59,724 nucleotides of DNA from Chloroflexota bacterium (GCA_022572465.1 JACZVV010000005.1:1-59724); one strand, 5' to 3'. Shown: positions 17,049 to 28,309, counted from the stretch's first letter. The notes: generated from the sequence alone by a model not told the origin. Numbers and translations are program-made.

Positions 17049-18224
17049 GTGGCCGACCAGGAACTTCGAGATGCGATCGCTGAGATGCCGTTTCCAGAGC
17101 TCGGCCCGGCGGCCTTCACCCGGCCACCGTCACTGAGCGAGGCGGTCGTGGCGATCGTCACCACCGCCGGGCTGATGCGACCCGGCGAGAAATCCTGGGA
17201 AGGAGGGGATTCCTCCTTCCGGGTGTTCGACCGGGCCGAACGAGACCTCATCGTCGGGCACGTGAGCTTGAACTTCGACCGGACCGGCGTCGCCGCCGAC
17301 CGCAACGTGGTCTACCCGATCGACCGTCTCGAGGAGATGGCCGGCGAGGGCGTCATCGGCAGCGTCTCCCGCCGACATATGTCGTTCATGGGCGCGCTCG
17401 GCGACCTCTCGACCGTCTTCACCGACTCCGGCCCGGCGGCGGCGAAGATGTTGAAGGACGACGGCGTGGACGTCGTCGTCCTCACCCCGGTCTGACCGAT
17501 GTGCACGCGTGTGGTCTGCACGCTGGCGCACGTGATGGAGGCCGCCGGTCTCGCAACGGTGGCGTTGCCCTCGAATCTCCGCTTGGCGGAGCGTATGCGC
17601 CCCCCACGGGCTTTGTACTGCGAGTTCCCCCTGGGACGGCCGCTCGGCCGTCCAAAAGACCCGGCCTTTCAGCGGCAGGTGCTCGATACGGCCTTCGCGC
17701 TGCTCGACCGGCCTGAAGGGCCAGTCCTGGAAAAATTCCCTACCGTCATCGAGGACGAGGCCGAGCAGCCGTTGATCTGCCCGATGCCGCCTCGTTACGA
17801 CCCGTCGGCCCCAGCGGCCGTCGACGAGGCCCAGAGCCTGCGGCCCGCATGGGAGAGGACCCACGCGGCCCAAGGGAGCACTCAGGTCGGAAGAGTCGTT
17901 GCCGCCGCGAAGATACCCGAGGCCGTCGGCGCCTTCGTCCGGATCAGCTCCGGCACGCCTTGGAACGAGGCAGGCTTCGAGTCCGAGGCGCAGCTCTTTC
18001 AGACCGTCATGGACATTCGCACCTACTACGAGGAGGCCGCGATGGCCCTCGTCGATCACGTGCCCGCGGCCCGCGCCGCCGAGTCATGGCTCTACCGCTC
18101 GACCGAGACGGGCAAGGTGCTCAGAGCAGCTCTCGAAGCCTTGAAGTCCGCCGACCCTCCGCTGAGCCCCGCGGTGAATTTTTATTTCGTGCCGCAGTCG
18201 CAAATGAAGCAGGCGCTCTCCTAG
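17049..18224 (+). CDS. Selenoprotein B-family reductase (GrdB/PrdB-like) with Sec at in-frame UGA
   Basis: This is one 391-residue reading frame interrupted only by TGA at 17493-17495, codon 149. Before it, the protein matches the glycine/sarcosine/betaine/D-proline reductase component B family: VVAIVTTAGLM, HVSLNFDRTGV, NVVYPIDRLEEM, GVIGSVSRRHMSFMG. The TGA falls in LTPV-U-PMCTR, exactly where this family carries selenocysteine (or Cys in Sec-free homologues), and the frame then continues normally to 18224. A hairpin with the hallmarks of a bacterial SECIS follows the TGA. The start is GTG 17049, with GGGAGGAT upstream. Conventional calling would give two truncated genes (ending 17495, starting 17499). 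These enzymes reductively cleave C-N or C-X bonds; the substrate here is unknown. Confidence 0.88.
17493..17523 (+). promoter_or_regulatory. UGA(Sec) codon and candidate bacterial SECIS hairpin
   Basis: The UGA is at 17493-17495. Bases 17507-17512 (GCGTGT) pair with 17518-17523 (GCACGC) to form six base pairs including one U-G, closing a five-base loop GGTCT at 17513-17517. The loop starts 18 nt after the UGA, and GG at the loop head is the feature SelB recognises in known bacterial SECIS elements. From memory, the E. coli fdhF element has the same GGUCU loop and the same GGUCUGCAC string at almost the same distance. Confidence 0.8.
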
Positions 18225-18240
18225 CGGCCATCCCGAAATC

Positions 18241-18263
18241 CCCTCTCCTTTGGAGGGAGAGGG
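18241..18263. terminator. Hairpin between convergent genes, REP-like
   Basis: CCCTCTCC (18241-18248) and GGAGAGGG (18256-18263) form an 8-bp stem with a 7-nt loop between the convergent selenoprotein and recQ genes. The trailing GGGCTAGGGTGAGGG is typical of a dispersed intergenic repeat seen in many GC-rich genomes. There is no T-run, so it may be a repeat that also acts as a bidirectional terminator. Confidence 0.5.
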
Positions 18264-18294
18264 CTAGGGTGAGGGCGATCCCAATCTGGCGGCC

Positions 18295-20334
<2,040 letters not shown>

Positions 20335-20569
20335 CCCGTAGGCGGCTGAGCCAGTCGCTGAGCGACATCAGCATTTCCGGCCCAATGTTGCAGCGGCTCA
20401 GCCGCCTGAGCCGCATCGGCGTTCCCAGCCGTCGCGGGCACCCTAGCGGTCTTTCACGGCACGCGCAATGGGAGCGTGTCGCGGGTGGGGCTTCCTCCGC
20501 TGGTACGCCCTCCCGGCGCGGCGCCTCATAAGCCGCCTTCCGGGTCACTCGCCGGGACGAACGTTTGCG

Positions 20570-20995
20570 CTACGCGGGCGCGAACTTGTAGACCGTCGTG
20601 TCCTCGCCGGGGATGTCCTCGAACTTGACCTTGACCGGCATGCCGATGTACACGGCCTCCGCGTCGCAGTCGACGATCCAGCTCATCACCAGGCACCTGA
20701 GGGGCTTCTCTTTGAGCTCCACCGCCGCTACGGTGAAGGGGATGTCATCTTGAAACGCGGGCCCGGCTCGATAGATCGTGGTGTAGGTCCAGACGACGCC
20801 CTCGCCGCTGGCCGCAACCCATGCGTAGTCGGTCGACATGCACTTCGGACAGGCCGGTTTCGGCAGCCAGCGATAGGAGCCGCAGCCGGAGCATTGCTGG
20901 ATTCGAAACTCTCGCTGCTTGAGCCCCTCCCAGAACGGCACGTTGTCCCTGCTGGGCGTCGGCAGGGGCTTGCGTGGCTTACTCTGCGTCGTCAT
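20570..20995 (-). CDS. Zn-ribbon/OB-fold protein (DUF35), thiolase partner
   Basis: This 141-residue DUF35 protein has the N-terminal helix DNVPFWEGLKQREFRIQQC, the zinc ribbon CSGC ... CPKC, and an OB fold containing GEGVVWTYTTIYRA and ending in VYKFAPA. The start at ATG 20995 follows AAAGGA; the much longer open frame to 21787 is read-through antisense to nothing and overlaps the thiolase gene in another frame. It lies 20 bp downstream of a thiolase-like gene and should form a complex with that product. In pair 1 and pair 3 of this window the DUF35 gene comes first; here it is second. Confidence 0.88.
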   Translation of the reverse strand: MTTQSKPRKPLPTPSRDNVPFWEGLKQREFRIQQCSGCGSYRWLPKPACPKCMSTDYAWVAASGEGVVWTYTTIYRAGPAFQDDIPFTVAAVELKEKPLRCLVMSWIVDCDAEAVYIGMPVKVKFEDIPGEDTTVYKFAPA

Positions 20996-21015
20996 CGTTC
21001 GAGTCCTTTCGCCGG

Positions 21016-22170
21016 CTAATCGATGGCGAGCACGCACGATCCATGCCGGCCCAACACCGCGGCGCCCTGGCCGTGGACGAAGCCTATCTTGGGGTTCTCC
21101 ACCTGCCGCTCCGGCTCGACCTCGCCGCGGAGCTGACGCACCACCTCGATGAGATGGAGGCCACTGGGGTTGCCGTTGTGGCTGTGCGACAGCAGGCCTC
21201 CATCCAGGTTCGTCGGAAACTCGCCGCCCAGGCCGAGCCTCCCACCGCCGACGTAGTCGGCCCCTTCGCCGAGCTTGCAGAATCCCAGGTCCTCCATGAG
21301 CCTCGCGACCGTGATCGTAAAGCAGTCGTAGATGCCAAGGACGTCGAAGTCGTCGTGCTTCACACCGGCCTGGGCCATGGCCTTCGGCCCCGTGACCGAC
21401 GCCGGCGAAGGCCAGTACTCGTCGTTGAACTCTTCGTAGGGCGTATTCCAGAGCGCCGTCGCGCCGCCAAGCACCAGCACCGGCTTCTTCTTCAGGCTGC
21501 GCGCCCGCTCGGTGGACGTGACCACGATGGCATAGCCGCCGTCGTTGTCGAGGCAACACTCCAGTAGATGGAGCGGGGTCGCTATCATGCGCGACCCCAT
21601 CACGTCGTCGACGGTGATCTCGCCACGTACGCCCATGACGGACCTCGGATTCAAGGTCGCGTGCCTGCGAAAGGTCACGGAGACTTCGGCAAGCTGCTCC
21701 GAGGTGGCGCCGAAGACGTGCAGGTATCGCTGGGCCATCTGAGCGTACCAGGCGGACATGAACATTCCCCAGGGAGCAGGGTTCCACTCGGACACCCTGG
21801 GCGACCTGGCGGTAACCGCCGCCGATTGGCTACCGGGGCCCAGGCGGCTCCCGGCCTGCCCGCAGATCAGGACGACGACCTCCGCGAGGCCCGCGTTGAT
21901 GAAAGCGGCTGCCTCGGTGACGCCCGCCGCCCCCATCGCGCCGCTGCCCGCCATGACGATGGTCTTGTCCAGCTGGTGCGCCCACCACCCGGCTTGCATC
22001 AAGCCGCCCGCCGGCGACACCGCGTCGACGTCGCCGGGCGTCAACCCTGCGTCGTCGAGCGCTCCCTTGAACGCCTCGACGCACAGACTGTCGCTGGTAC
22101 GATCGGGAAGCTTGCCCTGATCGGTGAGATAGATACCGACGATCGCTACCTGTCCTGAGGGAAACGGCAT
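21016..22170 (-). CDS. Thiolase-superfamily protein lacking the nucleophilic Cys (SCP2/Ltp2-like)
   Basis: This 384-residue thiolase-fold protein starts at ATG 22170 with a GGAAGGAAAG ribosome site. It contains GQVAIVGIYLTDQGK and GIYDCFTI, a motif typical of the SCP2/Ltp2 branch, and GGLLSHSHNGNPSGLHLI near the C-terminus. The segment aligned with the thiolase nucleophile reads MAGSGAMGAAGV, with no Cys. The DUF35 partner follows at once. By analogy with Ltp2-ChsH2, retro-aldol cleavage of a CoA thioester is plausible; a non-catalytic or lipid-transfer role is the alternative. Confidence 0.85.
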   Translation of the reverse strand: MPFPSGQVAIVGIYLTDQGKLPDRTSDSLCVEAFKGALDDAGLTPGDVDAVSPAGGLMQAGWWAHQLDKTIVMAGSGAMGAAGVTEAAAFINAGLAEVVVLICGQAGSRLGPGSQSAAVTARSPRVSEWNPAPWGMFMSAWYAQMAQRYLHVFGATSEQLAEVSVTFRRHATLNPRSVMGVRGEITVDDVMGSRMIATPLHLLECCLDNDGGYAIVVTSTERARSLKKKPVLVLGGATALWNTPYEEFNDEYWPSPASVTGPKAMAQAGVKHDDFDVLGIYDCFTITVARLMEDLGFCKLGEGADYVGGGRLGLGGEFPTNLDGGLLSHSHNGNPSGLHLIEVVRQLRGEVEPERQVENPKIGFVHGQGAAVLGRHGSCVLAID

Positions 22171-22518
22171 GCTCTTTCCTTCCTCGCCACGGCATCCAAT
22201 TCCGACGGCGTCCACGGAGATGGGCCGTGCCGGCCCCGGCCGCCATTATAGCAACGCCCCGGCCCGTAGCGGCAACGAGCCCTCGCGGCGCACGCCGGGA
22301 CCCGCGGCAGGTCTTGCGGGTCTTGGTGATCATTGGGACGCTCGAACAACGGTTGACAAGACACTCCAGCGAATTTACTATCACGCATCGAGCCGAATCG
22401 TCCCTGCTAGAGCGGTCTGCCGGGGCGTTGCGACCGGCGCCGCCGGGATTCCTCGACGCGTCACGCCTACGCGCTCCTATGGCGGCTATTTCAATACGTC
22501 GAATCAGGGGGAAGAGCG
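22171..22518. other. Divergent intergenic region
   Basis: This 348-bp region lies between the minus-strand thiolase gene and the plus-strand SDR gene. It holds the SDR promoter (22353-22381) and a ~130-nt leader. I see no gene, repeat or hairpin of note in the rest. Confidence 0.5.
22353..22381 (+). promoter_or_regulatory. Sigma70-type promoter for SDR gene
   Basis: TTGACA (22353-22358) and TACTAT (22376-22381) are separated by 17 bp and lie upstream of the SDR start at 22519. Confidence 0.6.
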
Positions 22519-23340
22519 ATGAGCCGTTTGGAAGGTAAAGTCGCCGTGGTGACCGGGGCCAGCAGGGGCATCGGCCGCGCCATCGCCCTGGAGCTCGCGC
22601 GCGCGGGGGCCGACATCGTGGCCACGGCCCGCACCGAGTCGCCGCGGGACGATCTTCCCGGGACGATCCATCGAACGGCGGAGGACGTGCGCGAGATGGG
22701 CCGCCGGGCGCTGCCCTACCGCGCCGATCTGACCCAAGCCAAGGATATCGATGCCCTGGCCGCGAAAACCCTGGAGACGTTCGGGAAGGTGGACATCCTG
22801 GTCAACAACGCCGCCTACACCAGCAAGGCCATCTTCGCGTCGTTCTGGGACATGACGCCCGAGAGCTGGGGCCGCCAGATGGCCCTCAATCTGAACGCCC
22901 CGTTCTTGCTCTGCAAGGCGTTTGCTCCAGCGATGCGGGAGCAGGGCGGCGGGATGATCATCAATATTACCTCTGGCGCGGCCCACACCGAAAACGGCAC
23001 GATGCCCGGCGAAGGCGGAGAGGGCCCGGCCTATCCGGCCAGCAAGGCAGCCCTCGATCGCCTCACGCTGGCCCTGGCGAAAGAGCTCCGCCCCCACGGG
23101 ATCTCCATTATCGGCGTCGACCCTGGCTTCACCCTGACGGAGACCGCGGAGATGCTGGCGGAGAGCAAAGGGTATGTCGTCGCCGACGCTAACCCGATGG
23201 CGTTTCCCGCCAGCACCGTGGCCTATCTCGCGGCCTGCCCCAACCCGATGTGGTATACGGGCAAGATCATCGTGTCTGCAGAGTTCGTGGAGGAGCACCT
23301 GCTGGCGCAGGGGAGCGAATCCCAGGGCAGCCCCCGATGA
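22519..23340 (+). CDS. Short-chain dehydrogenase/reductase (SDR)
   Basis: This 273-residue classical SDR has the cofactor motif TGASRGIG (residues 12-19), the NNAA motif, the catalytic Ser in NITSGAA and the Tyr/Lys pair in YPASKAA. The start is ATG 22519 after GGGGGAAGAG. It shares an unusual insert after the second strand (LPGTIHRTAEDVREMG) with the SDR at 30569, whose insert reads WPGTIHETAEEVKKAG, so the two are paralogues of one subfamily. It would oxidise an alcohol or reduce a ketone with NAD(P)(H). The substrate is unknown. Confidence 0.92.
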   Translation: MSRLEGKVAVVTGASRGIGRAIALELARAGADIVATARTESPRDDLPGTIHRTAEDVREMGRRALPYRADLTQAKDIDALAAKTLETFGKVDILVNNAAYTSKAIFASFWDMTPESWGRQMALNLNAPFLLCKAFAPAMREQGGGMIINITSGAAHTENGTMPGEGGEGPAYPASKAALDRLTLALAKELRPHGISIIGVDPGFTLTETAEMLAESKGYVVADANPMAFPASTVAYLAACPNPMWYTGKIIVSAEFVEEHLLAQGSESQGSPR

Positions 23341-23505
23341 GAGCGTTGCGGCCCTCAGGCGAACGTCATAGGCGGCAACGCAGGTCGCTCCGGGCGGCTC
23401 GACCCAAACCGCCGCTGCCCACCCTGCCGCCTGCCGGCCTTCGGGGCGCGACCGACTAGGGTTATGTCTAACGGACGAATCCGCCAACGCGGTGGAGGGA
23501 GTAAT

Positions 23506-23580
23506 ATGGAGACCGCCTTACCTGGGCGTCAGATCACGATTGAAGGCATCGGAGGCTGGCGGAGGGTCGAACAGGAATGA
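23506..23580 (+). CDS. Possible 24-residue leader peptide coupled to lipoprotein gene
   Basis: The frame starts at ATG 23506, with GGAGGGAG 5 bp upstream, and encodes [10 protein letters not shown] and on to VEQE. Its TGA (23578-23580) overlaps the ATG of the next gene (23577) as ATGA. The strong ribosome site and overlap suggest translational coupling. It has no recognisable family and could simply be a chance frame. Confidence 0.35.
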   Translation: METALPGRQITIEGIGGWRRVEQE

Positions 23581-25502
23581 TTTCCTTTCTTTGCCGAACC
23601 AAACTGCTGACCGGGCGACTGAGACCCATGGCCGTTCTCGCCGCCTGTGTTATTGGCCTTACGTTGGTCCTGGCGGCGTGCACCGGCGGCGGTGAGCCGA
23701 CCGCGACCGTTGTGACCGTTGTTCGAGAGGCCGAGATCGCAGCGCCAACCCAGCCCGCTCCTGCGCCCGTGGCGCCCGATATGCGCGAGCTGCCGCCCGA
23801 TCCGAAGGAGGTCGCCGCCGGCTGGTTGCTGTTCGGCGTCACCGGCGCACCGCTGGAAGCAGAGAAGTCTGGACCCTTCCGCGAGGACGATCTGCGGTTC
23901 CCGGACCATCCATTGCAGCTCGGCTTCGAGGTGTCTGAACAGACTGTCCATGCGAACGACCTGGGAGACGTGTTGAAGGTCCCATTCACGGCCAGCTTCG
24001 CCGTCCCCGCTCAGCCGGGCACGACCTTCCTGGAGCTGTACGTGCTTGTCGACGACGGGCTCCTTGGCGTCAGCCGTTACCCCTCGACCGGCTATCTGGG
24101 AGAGGTTGCCATCGGGCCCGGATTCCAGCCCGGCGATTTCGCCGGGGTCACCAGCGCGGTGTATATCGCCTCGCACTTCTGGGGATGCATGGAGACCCAG
24201 CGGGTCATCGAGGTCGAGGTGATCACGGTACTCTGGGACGACCCAGGCCGCCTCCACGCCGACGGGCCATGGCACGGTGGAGCCCAGGACGGGCTGTATT
24301 CCGCCTACCGGTCCATCCGCGACGGCGGCGCGGTGGAGCCCGTCGAAGGCGCGACGCGCCTGAACTTTGAGGAAGAGTCGCGTCCCTTCGTCGTTGGCAT
24401 GCCATTTTACACTTTTGTGCGTGACACCGACGACGAACAGGAGAAGGTGCACCCCGGCACTTTCATCCACGAAATCCAGGTGGAGATGGAGTACTGGAAC
24501 TATCCGGTTGAGCCAAGCGAGCTGGAGCTGTTCGCCAGCCCCCAGGCGCCTGCATCGCTCGCCGGCTTCGCCCCGGCCGGGCTTTGGGCGGTGATCGGAC
24601 CGATTCCACCCCTTGCCTTCCTCATTCCGCCCTTGCGGAACGACTTTGAACTCATTGAGGTCACGGTTATCCACACGGGCCCGGACCACGAGGATGTGGC
24701 CTTTTACAACACCGTTTGGTGGGTCTCGGTGGTTGGGGAGAACACGCTGTTCCCGGACGAGGCTGATCTCGCCGCGCAGTTCCTTTTCGAATGGACCGCA
24801 CCGGAAATGCCGATCATCCTGTTCGGTCGCGAAGAGCTTTGCACCGACGAGTTCAACGTCTCTGACGTGAGCCCGTCACCAACGCCCACGCCGCCGCATG
24901 AGCCACCGCCGACCCCACCCACGCCCACGCCGGTGCGGGAGCCGCCACCGCCGCCGCCGCCGACACCCACCTTTACTCCAACGCCCACGCCGCAACGGGA
25001 GCCACTGCCGACCCCTCCGACTCCGACGCCCACGACACCTACACCTACACCCACCTTTACGCCCACGCCGACACCCACGCCGACGGAGACCCCCACGCCC
25101 ACGCCGACACCCACGCCGACACCCACGCCTACGCCCACGGCCACGCCCGCGCCAGTGTTCTCAGGTGGCACCTATCTGGTGGAGATCAGCGTGACGGCAG
25201 ACCCGGCGGGGCACCAGCCGTTTGTCGGCCCGATGCCGAGCGAGCTCGGAGTGGCGATCGCCAGCATCACCATCACTGGAGCACAAGCGTGGGTTGCGGT
25301 TACCGGCGAACTCGCCGCCGACGGCAGCTTCACCGCTACTGGGACCGGGACCGTGGCGGGGTTTGCAAACATCGGCGTGTCCTTCCAAGGGACCCTCACC
25401 GAAGCAGGCCGCCTCGCCGGCGACTACACGATGGGCACCGGAGGCGGGCTGCCAGGCGGGCAGCCCATCACCTACGGCGTCGAAGGTGACCGGGCGCCGT
25501 AA
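23577..25502 (+). CDS. Surface lipoprotein with Pro/Thr-rich stalk
   Basis: This 641-residue exported protein has a basic N-terminus, a hydrophobic segment (18-34) and the lipobox LAAC with Cys35. Residues ~70-425 form a globular region rich in beta strand, with HFWGCMETQ and a few Trp-rich segments. Residues ~431-525 are almost only Pro and Thr with Glu breaks, a rigid stalk. Residues ~526-641 form a second Gly/Thr-rich beta domain. The alternative start M18 (23628) would give a more usual signal length. It is probably displayed on the cell surface. I recognise neither domain, so the role is open. Confidence 0.82.
   Translation: MISFLCRTKLLTGRLRPMAVLAACVIGLTLVLAACTGGGEPTATVVTVVREAEIAAPTQPAPAPVAPDMRELPPDPKEVAAGWLLFGVTGAPLEAEKSGPFREDDLRFPDHPLQLGFEVSEQTVHANDLGDVLKVPFTASFAVPAQPGTTFLELYVLVDDGLLGVSRYPSTGYLGEVAIGPGFQPGDFAGVTSAVYIASHFWGCMETQRVIEVEVITVLWDDPGRLHADGPWHGGAQDGLYSAYRSIRDGGAVEPVEGATRLNFEEESRPFVVGMPFYTFVRDTDDEQEKVHPGTFIHEIQVEMEYWNYPVEPSELELFASPQAPASLAGFAPAGLWAVIGPIPPLAFLIPPLRNDFELIEVTVIHTGPDHEDVAFYNTVWWVSVVGENTLFPDEADLAAQFLFEWTAPEMPIILFGREELCTDEFNVSDVSPSPTPTPPHEPPPTPPTPTPVREPPPPPPPTPTFTPTPTPQREPLPTPPTPTPTTPTPTPTFTPTPTPTPTETPTPTPTPTPTPTPTPTATPAPVFSGGTYLVEISVTADPAGHQPFVGPMPSELGVAIASITITGAQAWVAVTGELAADGSFTATGTGTVAGFANIGVSFQGTLTEAGRLAGDYTMGTGGGLPGGQPITYGVEGDRAP
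24870..25152 (+). repeat. Low-complexity tandem repeat encoding the Pro/Thr stalk
   Basis: This is a run of degenerate 6- and 12-bp units such as CCCACGCCGACA repeated many times in frame, translating to (PT)n with short PREP-like interruptions. The same sequence creates a spurious Gly-Val frame on the opposite strand. Slippage could change the stalk length between strains. Confidence 0.8.
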
Positions 25503-25591
25503 CGCTCTCCATCCGGCGGATTCGACGCGCTGGGGGTGACATCGGCGGGTGTAGCCGCGTTTGCCCCAGTTGACGCCGCCCTTTCCTCGAT

Positions 25592-25620
25592 TTGACCGGG
25601 CGAGCGGCGCAACCTAGAAT
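25592..25620 (+). promoter_or_regulatory. Sigma70-type promoter for bicupin/DsbA-like operon
   Basis: TTGACC (25592-25597) and TAGAAT (25615-25620) are separated by 17 bp and lie 37 bp before the TTG start at 25658. Confidence 0.6.
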
Positions 25621-25657
25621 CGAACGTAGGCCGGCGCATGCCGATGGAGAGCATCTC

Positions 25658-26425
25658 TTGCTCACGTACGTCGTCGATCCAGCCAGCGTTCCCTGGAAGC
25701 CGTCCGAAACCGAGGGCATCACCTTCCGTGGCCAGGTCTTGCTGAGCGGGAGCGACGGCGGCCCCGAGGCGCTCCGCCTCCGCTTCGACGCCTGCCTGTC
25801 GGTGTACGCCCACATGCATCTCACGTCACAGTTCCAGCTCCTGTTGGACGGCAGCATGGACTTTCCCAGGGACTCGCTCCAGCTGCGTCCGCCGGGGGTG
25901 CACTACACGGACCACAACACGCCCTACGGTCCGTTCTCGGTCGGCGAGGAGCACGACGTCTTGGTGCTGCACCCGAAGCAAGGCGGCCTGATGACGATGG
26001 GCAACCGGACGGCCCGCAGGGAGATCAATTTGACCGGCCGGGTGCTTCACGGCATGGCGAAGGACGTCGATTGGAGGCCCATGCCCGGAGCGGAGGCCCT
26101 ACGGTACAAGGTGCTCATACCTCACGCGCTGGGGCCTGAGGCGGTCATCCTCGAGTGCCCGCCCCATATGCCACTCCCGATGGAATCGGCCCCCTACGGA
26201 CGCTACGAGGTCGTGTTGCAGGGATCGATGCTTGTGGAGGGCCGCGAGCTCGGGGCCTGTGGACTCCGTTACGTCCACGGCGAGGAACGCCCAGAGCCCA
26301 TCGAAGCCGGGCCTGGCGGCGTCACGTTGATCTTGCTATCCTTCGACAAGGATGCGCTCGAGGGCGGACTCTCAGGCGAAGGCATCGCCGTCGAGGCCGC
26401 CGAGGCGATGGCCCGGGCGATCTAG
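25658..26425 (+). CDS. Cupin-like (two-domain) protein
   Basis: This 255-residue protein starts at TTG 25658 with GGAG 8 bp upstream; the start fits the promoter just before it. It appears to be a bicupin. The first domain contains VYAHMHLTSQFQLLLDGSMD and PPGVHYTDHNTPYGPF, and the second contains APYGRYEVVLQGSMLVEGRE and GPGGVTLILLSFD. Candidate metal-binding His residues are present in domain 1 (HMH, HYTDH) but not in domain 2, so at most one site is likely to bind metal. The specific family is not recognised. A DsbA-fold gene follows 20 bp later, so they are probably co-transcribed. Confidence 0.8.
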   Translation: MLTYVVDPASVPWKPSETEGITFRGQVLLSGSDGGPEALRLRFDACLSVYAHMHLTSQFQLLLDGSMDFPRDSLQLRPPGVHYTDHNTPYGPFSVGEEHDVLVLHPKQGGLMTMGNRTARREINLTGRVLHGMAKDVDWRPMPGAEALRYKVLIPHALGPEAVILECPPHMPLPMESAPYGRYEVVLQGSMLVEGRELGACGLRYVHGEERPEPIEAGPGGVTLILLSFDKDALEGGLSGEGIAVEAAEAMARAI

Positions 26426-26445
26426 CGGATAAGGAGTGCTCTGTC

Positions 26446-27105
26446 ATGGGAGACAGGGATCAACCCGATACGCATGAAGGCAAATTGCCGGTGGTGGTCT
26501 TTGCCGACTTCGTCTGCCCCTGGTCATACATCGTGCAGGACAGCATCGACAAGCTCGCACGAGACTACGACGTCGAGCCGCTGCTCTGGAAGCCCCACTG
26601 GCTCCATCCCGAGACGCCGCGCGAGGGCAAGCCGATCGACCGCGCGGCGGGCTCCGATCGCCGAAAGGCCGTCTACGAATGGCTGAAGGAGCTGGAGCCC
26701 GAGAAGGCCGAGCGGATGCGGCCGCCGGACAAGCAGCAGTTCAGCTTCCTGGCGTTCGAAGGACTCACCTTCGCCGAGGACCACGGCAAGGCTATGCCGT
26801 TCAAGACGGCGGTCTTCGACGCTCTGTGGGTCGAAGGCGAGGACATTGGGGAGGCATCGACGCTGCAGAAGGCGGCCGACAAGGTTGGCCTCGACGCGGA
26901 GGAGCTAGGGCGTTCGCTCTACGAGGGCACGCTGCGGGAACGCACGATGGAGACGGTGATGACGGCGCGGCGCTGCGGCATTACGAAGACGCCGACCATG
27001 ATCCTCGGCCGCACGATGATCCCCGGCTACCACTACTACGAAGTGATGCAGACGGTGCTGGAGAAACAGGGCTTTCTCCCCAAGTCGGGTCGCGTCGAAG
27101 AGTAG
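26446..27105 (+). CDS. DsbA-fold oxidoreductase/isomerase (FrnE or HCCA-isomerase type)
   Basis: This 219-residue thioredoxin-fold protein has an inserted helical domain, of the DsbA/FrnE/2-hydroxychromene-2-carboxylate isomerase group. The N-terminal motif is FADFVCPWSYI: one Cys followed by PWS, not CxxC, so disulfide exchange by a Cys pair is unlikely and a glutathione-like or isomerase function is possible. The cis-Pro loop is TKTPTMIL. There is no signal peptide, so it is cytoplasmic. The start at ATG 26446 is set by AAGGAG 9 bp upstream. HCCA isomerases act in polycyclic aromatic degradation, which would suit the neighbourhood but is not shown. Confidence 0.85.
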   Translation: MGDRDQPDTHEGKLPVVVFADFVCPWSYIVQDSIDKLARDYDVEPLLWKPHWLHPETPREGKPIDRAAGSDRRKAVYEWLKELEPEKAERMRPPDKQQFSFLAFEGLTFAEDHGKAMPFKTAVFDALWVEGEDIGEASTLQKAADKVGLDAEELGRSLYEGTLRERTMETVMTARRCGITKTPTMILGRTMIPGYHYYEVMQTVLEKQGFLPKSGRVEE

Positions 27106-27227
27106 CTGGCGGCGGCGGCCGATCCGCTTGGCCGTTGCAGGATTATTTCTAACCCGGGATTCCCCATTTCGGCCGCACCATGCCGACAGCAGGGCGCCCG
27201 GTTTTCTAGCTGTATCTAGAGGGCTTG

Positions 27228-28295
27228 TTAGAGGCTTGCGTCCCGCAGTGGCGCGCTCTCCTGATGCAGACTTCGCAGGATTTCTCGCTGCGCCTGTAAG
27301 GTGCCGGTATCGTGATAAGGGATGTGGTGCGTCTGGCAGAAAGGTTTGATGATCCGCTGAGCTTCCTTCAGGTTGTTGCGGGGCATGGATGGGAACAGAT
27401 GATGCTCGATCTGGTAGTTGAGGCCGCCGTACCAGAAATCGGTGAAGGGATGGCCTTTGATATTTCGAGCCGTGATCACTTGCCGTCGCAGGAAGTCCAT
27501 ATCGGTATCGTTGTCCAGCATGGGCATGCCTTTATGGTTGGGAGCGAAGGATGCGCCCATGTATAGGCCGAAAAGGCCTTGATGCACGCCAATGAACATC
27601 AGCGCGTGCCAGGGCTCGAGCAGATAGAACAACAGCGCGAAGTATACCACGAAGTGGGAGGCGATGAGCAACGGCTCGGCTACGGGGAACTTCACCTTCG
27701 TGCGAAGCAGGTATTGGAGGCTGGCTAGCCTCAAGCCAAATCCCTCAAGGGCCAGCATCGGGAGAAAGAAATACGCCTGGTACTTGACGATAAATCGGTA
27801 GAGGCCTCTCTTTGAGCGGGCCTGGTCTTTGGTGAAGGCTAAGACCGGGATGTTCGAATCGGGGTCCAGAGCGACATCGTTAGGATAGCTGTGGTGCCGG
27901 TTGTGCTTGTCGACCCACCAGCTACGATCAAAGGCGAGGAGGAAGCAGATGACCAAGCCAACGATTTCGTTGCCGCGTTTTGAGGTGAATATCTGATGAT
28001 GGCCTCCATCATGGCCGATGAACGCAAATTGGCCAAAAACAAAGGCCAAGAACGCGGCGTTGGCAAGCTGTAACCAGATGTTGTCTATGAGCGCCAGGAA
28101 GGCGATGCTCAGAGCCAGCAGGCTCAGGGTCAGGAGAATCTTGTACGTATAGTAGGCCGGCTGTTTATTCAGCAGCCCGCGTTGCTCAATGGTCCTCTTC
28201 AGCCCGGCGTACTCCTCGGCAGGGGAGAGCTTTACACCTTCTTGAATCATCTCATGACCGAAGGTGAAGCGTTCGACTTCAGGAGGATCTGCCAA
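27228..28295 (-). CDS. Membrane fatty acid desaturase
   Basis: This 355-residue integral membrane di-iron desaturase has the three histidine boxes HDGGHH, HNRHH and QIEHH (the last as NYQIEHHLFPSMPR, typical of front-end/linoleoyl-type desaturases). Hydrophobic pairs flank them (for example LSLLALSIAFLALI and FVVYFALLFYLL). There is no fused cytochrome b5 domain, so an external electron donor is needed. The start is uncertain: TTG 28295 gives the full open frame, and ATG 28250 is possible; neither has a clear ribosome site. The base composition is visibly less GC-rich than most neighbours, suggesting acquisition. Confidence 0.9.
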   Translation of the reverse strand: MADPPEVERFTFGHEMIQEGVKLSPAEEYAGLKRTIEQRGLLNKQPAYYTYKILLTLSLLALSIAFLALIDNIWLQLANAAFLAFVFGQFAFIGHDGGHHQIFTSKRGNEIVGLVICFLLAFDRSWWVDKHNRHHSYPNDVALDPDSNIPVLAFTKDQARSKRGLYRFIVKYQAYFFLPMLALEGFGLRLASLQYLLRTKVKFPVAEPLLIASHFVVYFALLFYLLEPWHALMFIGVHQGLFGLYMGASFAPNHKGMPMLDNDTDMDFLRRQVITARNIKGHPFTDFWYGGLNYQIEHHLFPSMPRNNLKEAQRIIKPFCQTHHIPYHDTGTLQAQREILRSLHQESAPLRDASL

Positions 28296-28309
28296 GGCGT
28301 CTGCAGGGG

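Noticed and set aside
24870-25152. Possible CRISPR-like or minisatellite array
   Set aside because: Units are 6-12 bp, in frame, and encode a Pro/Thr stalk; there are no spacers of constant length.
24704-25171. Gly-Val repeat protein on the minus strand
   Set aside because: It is only the reverse reading of the Pro/Thr stalk repeat of the lipoprotein gene.
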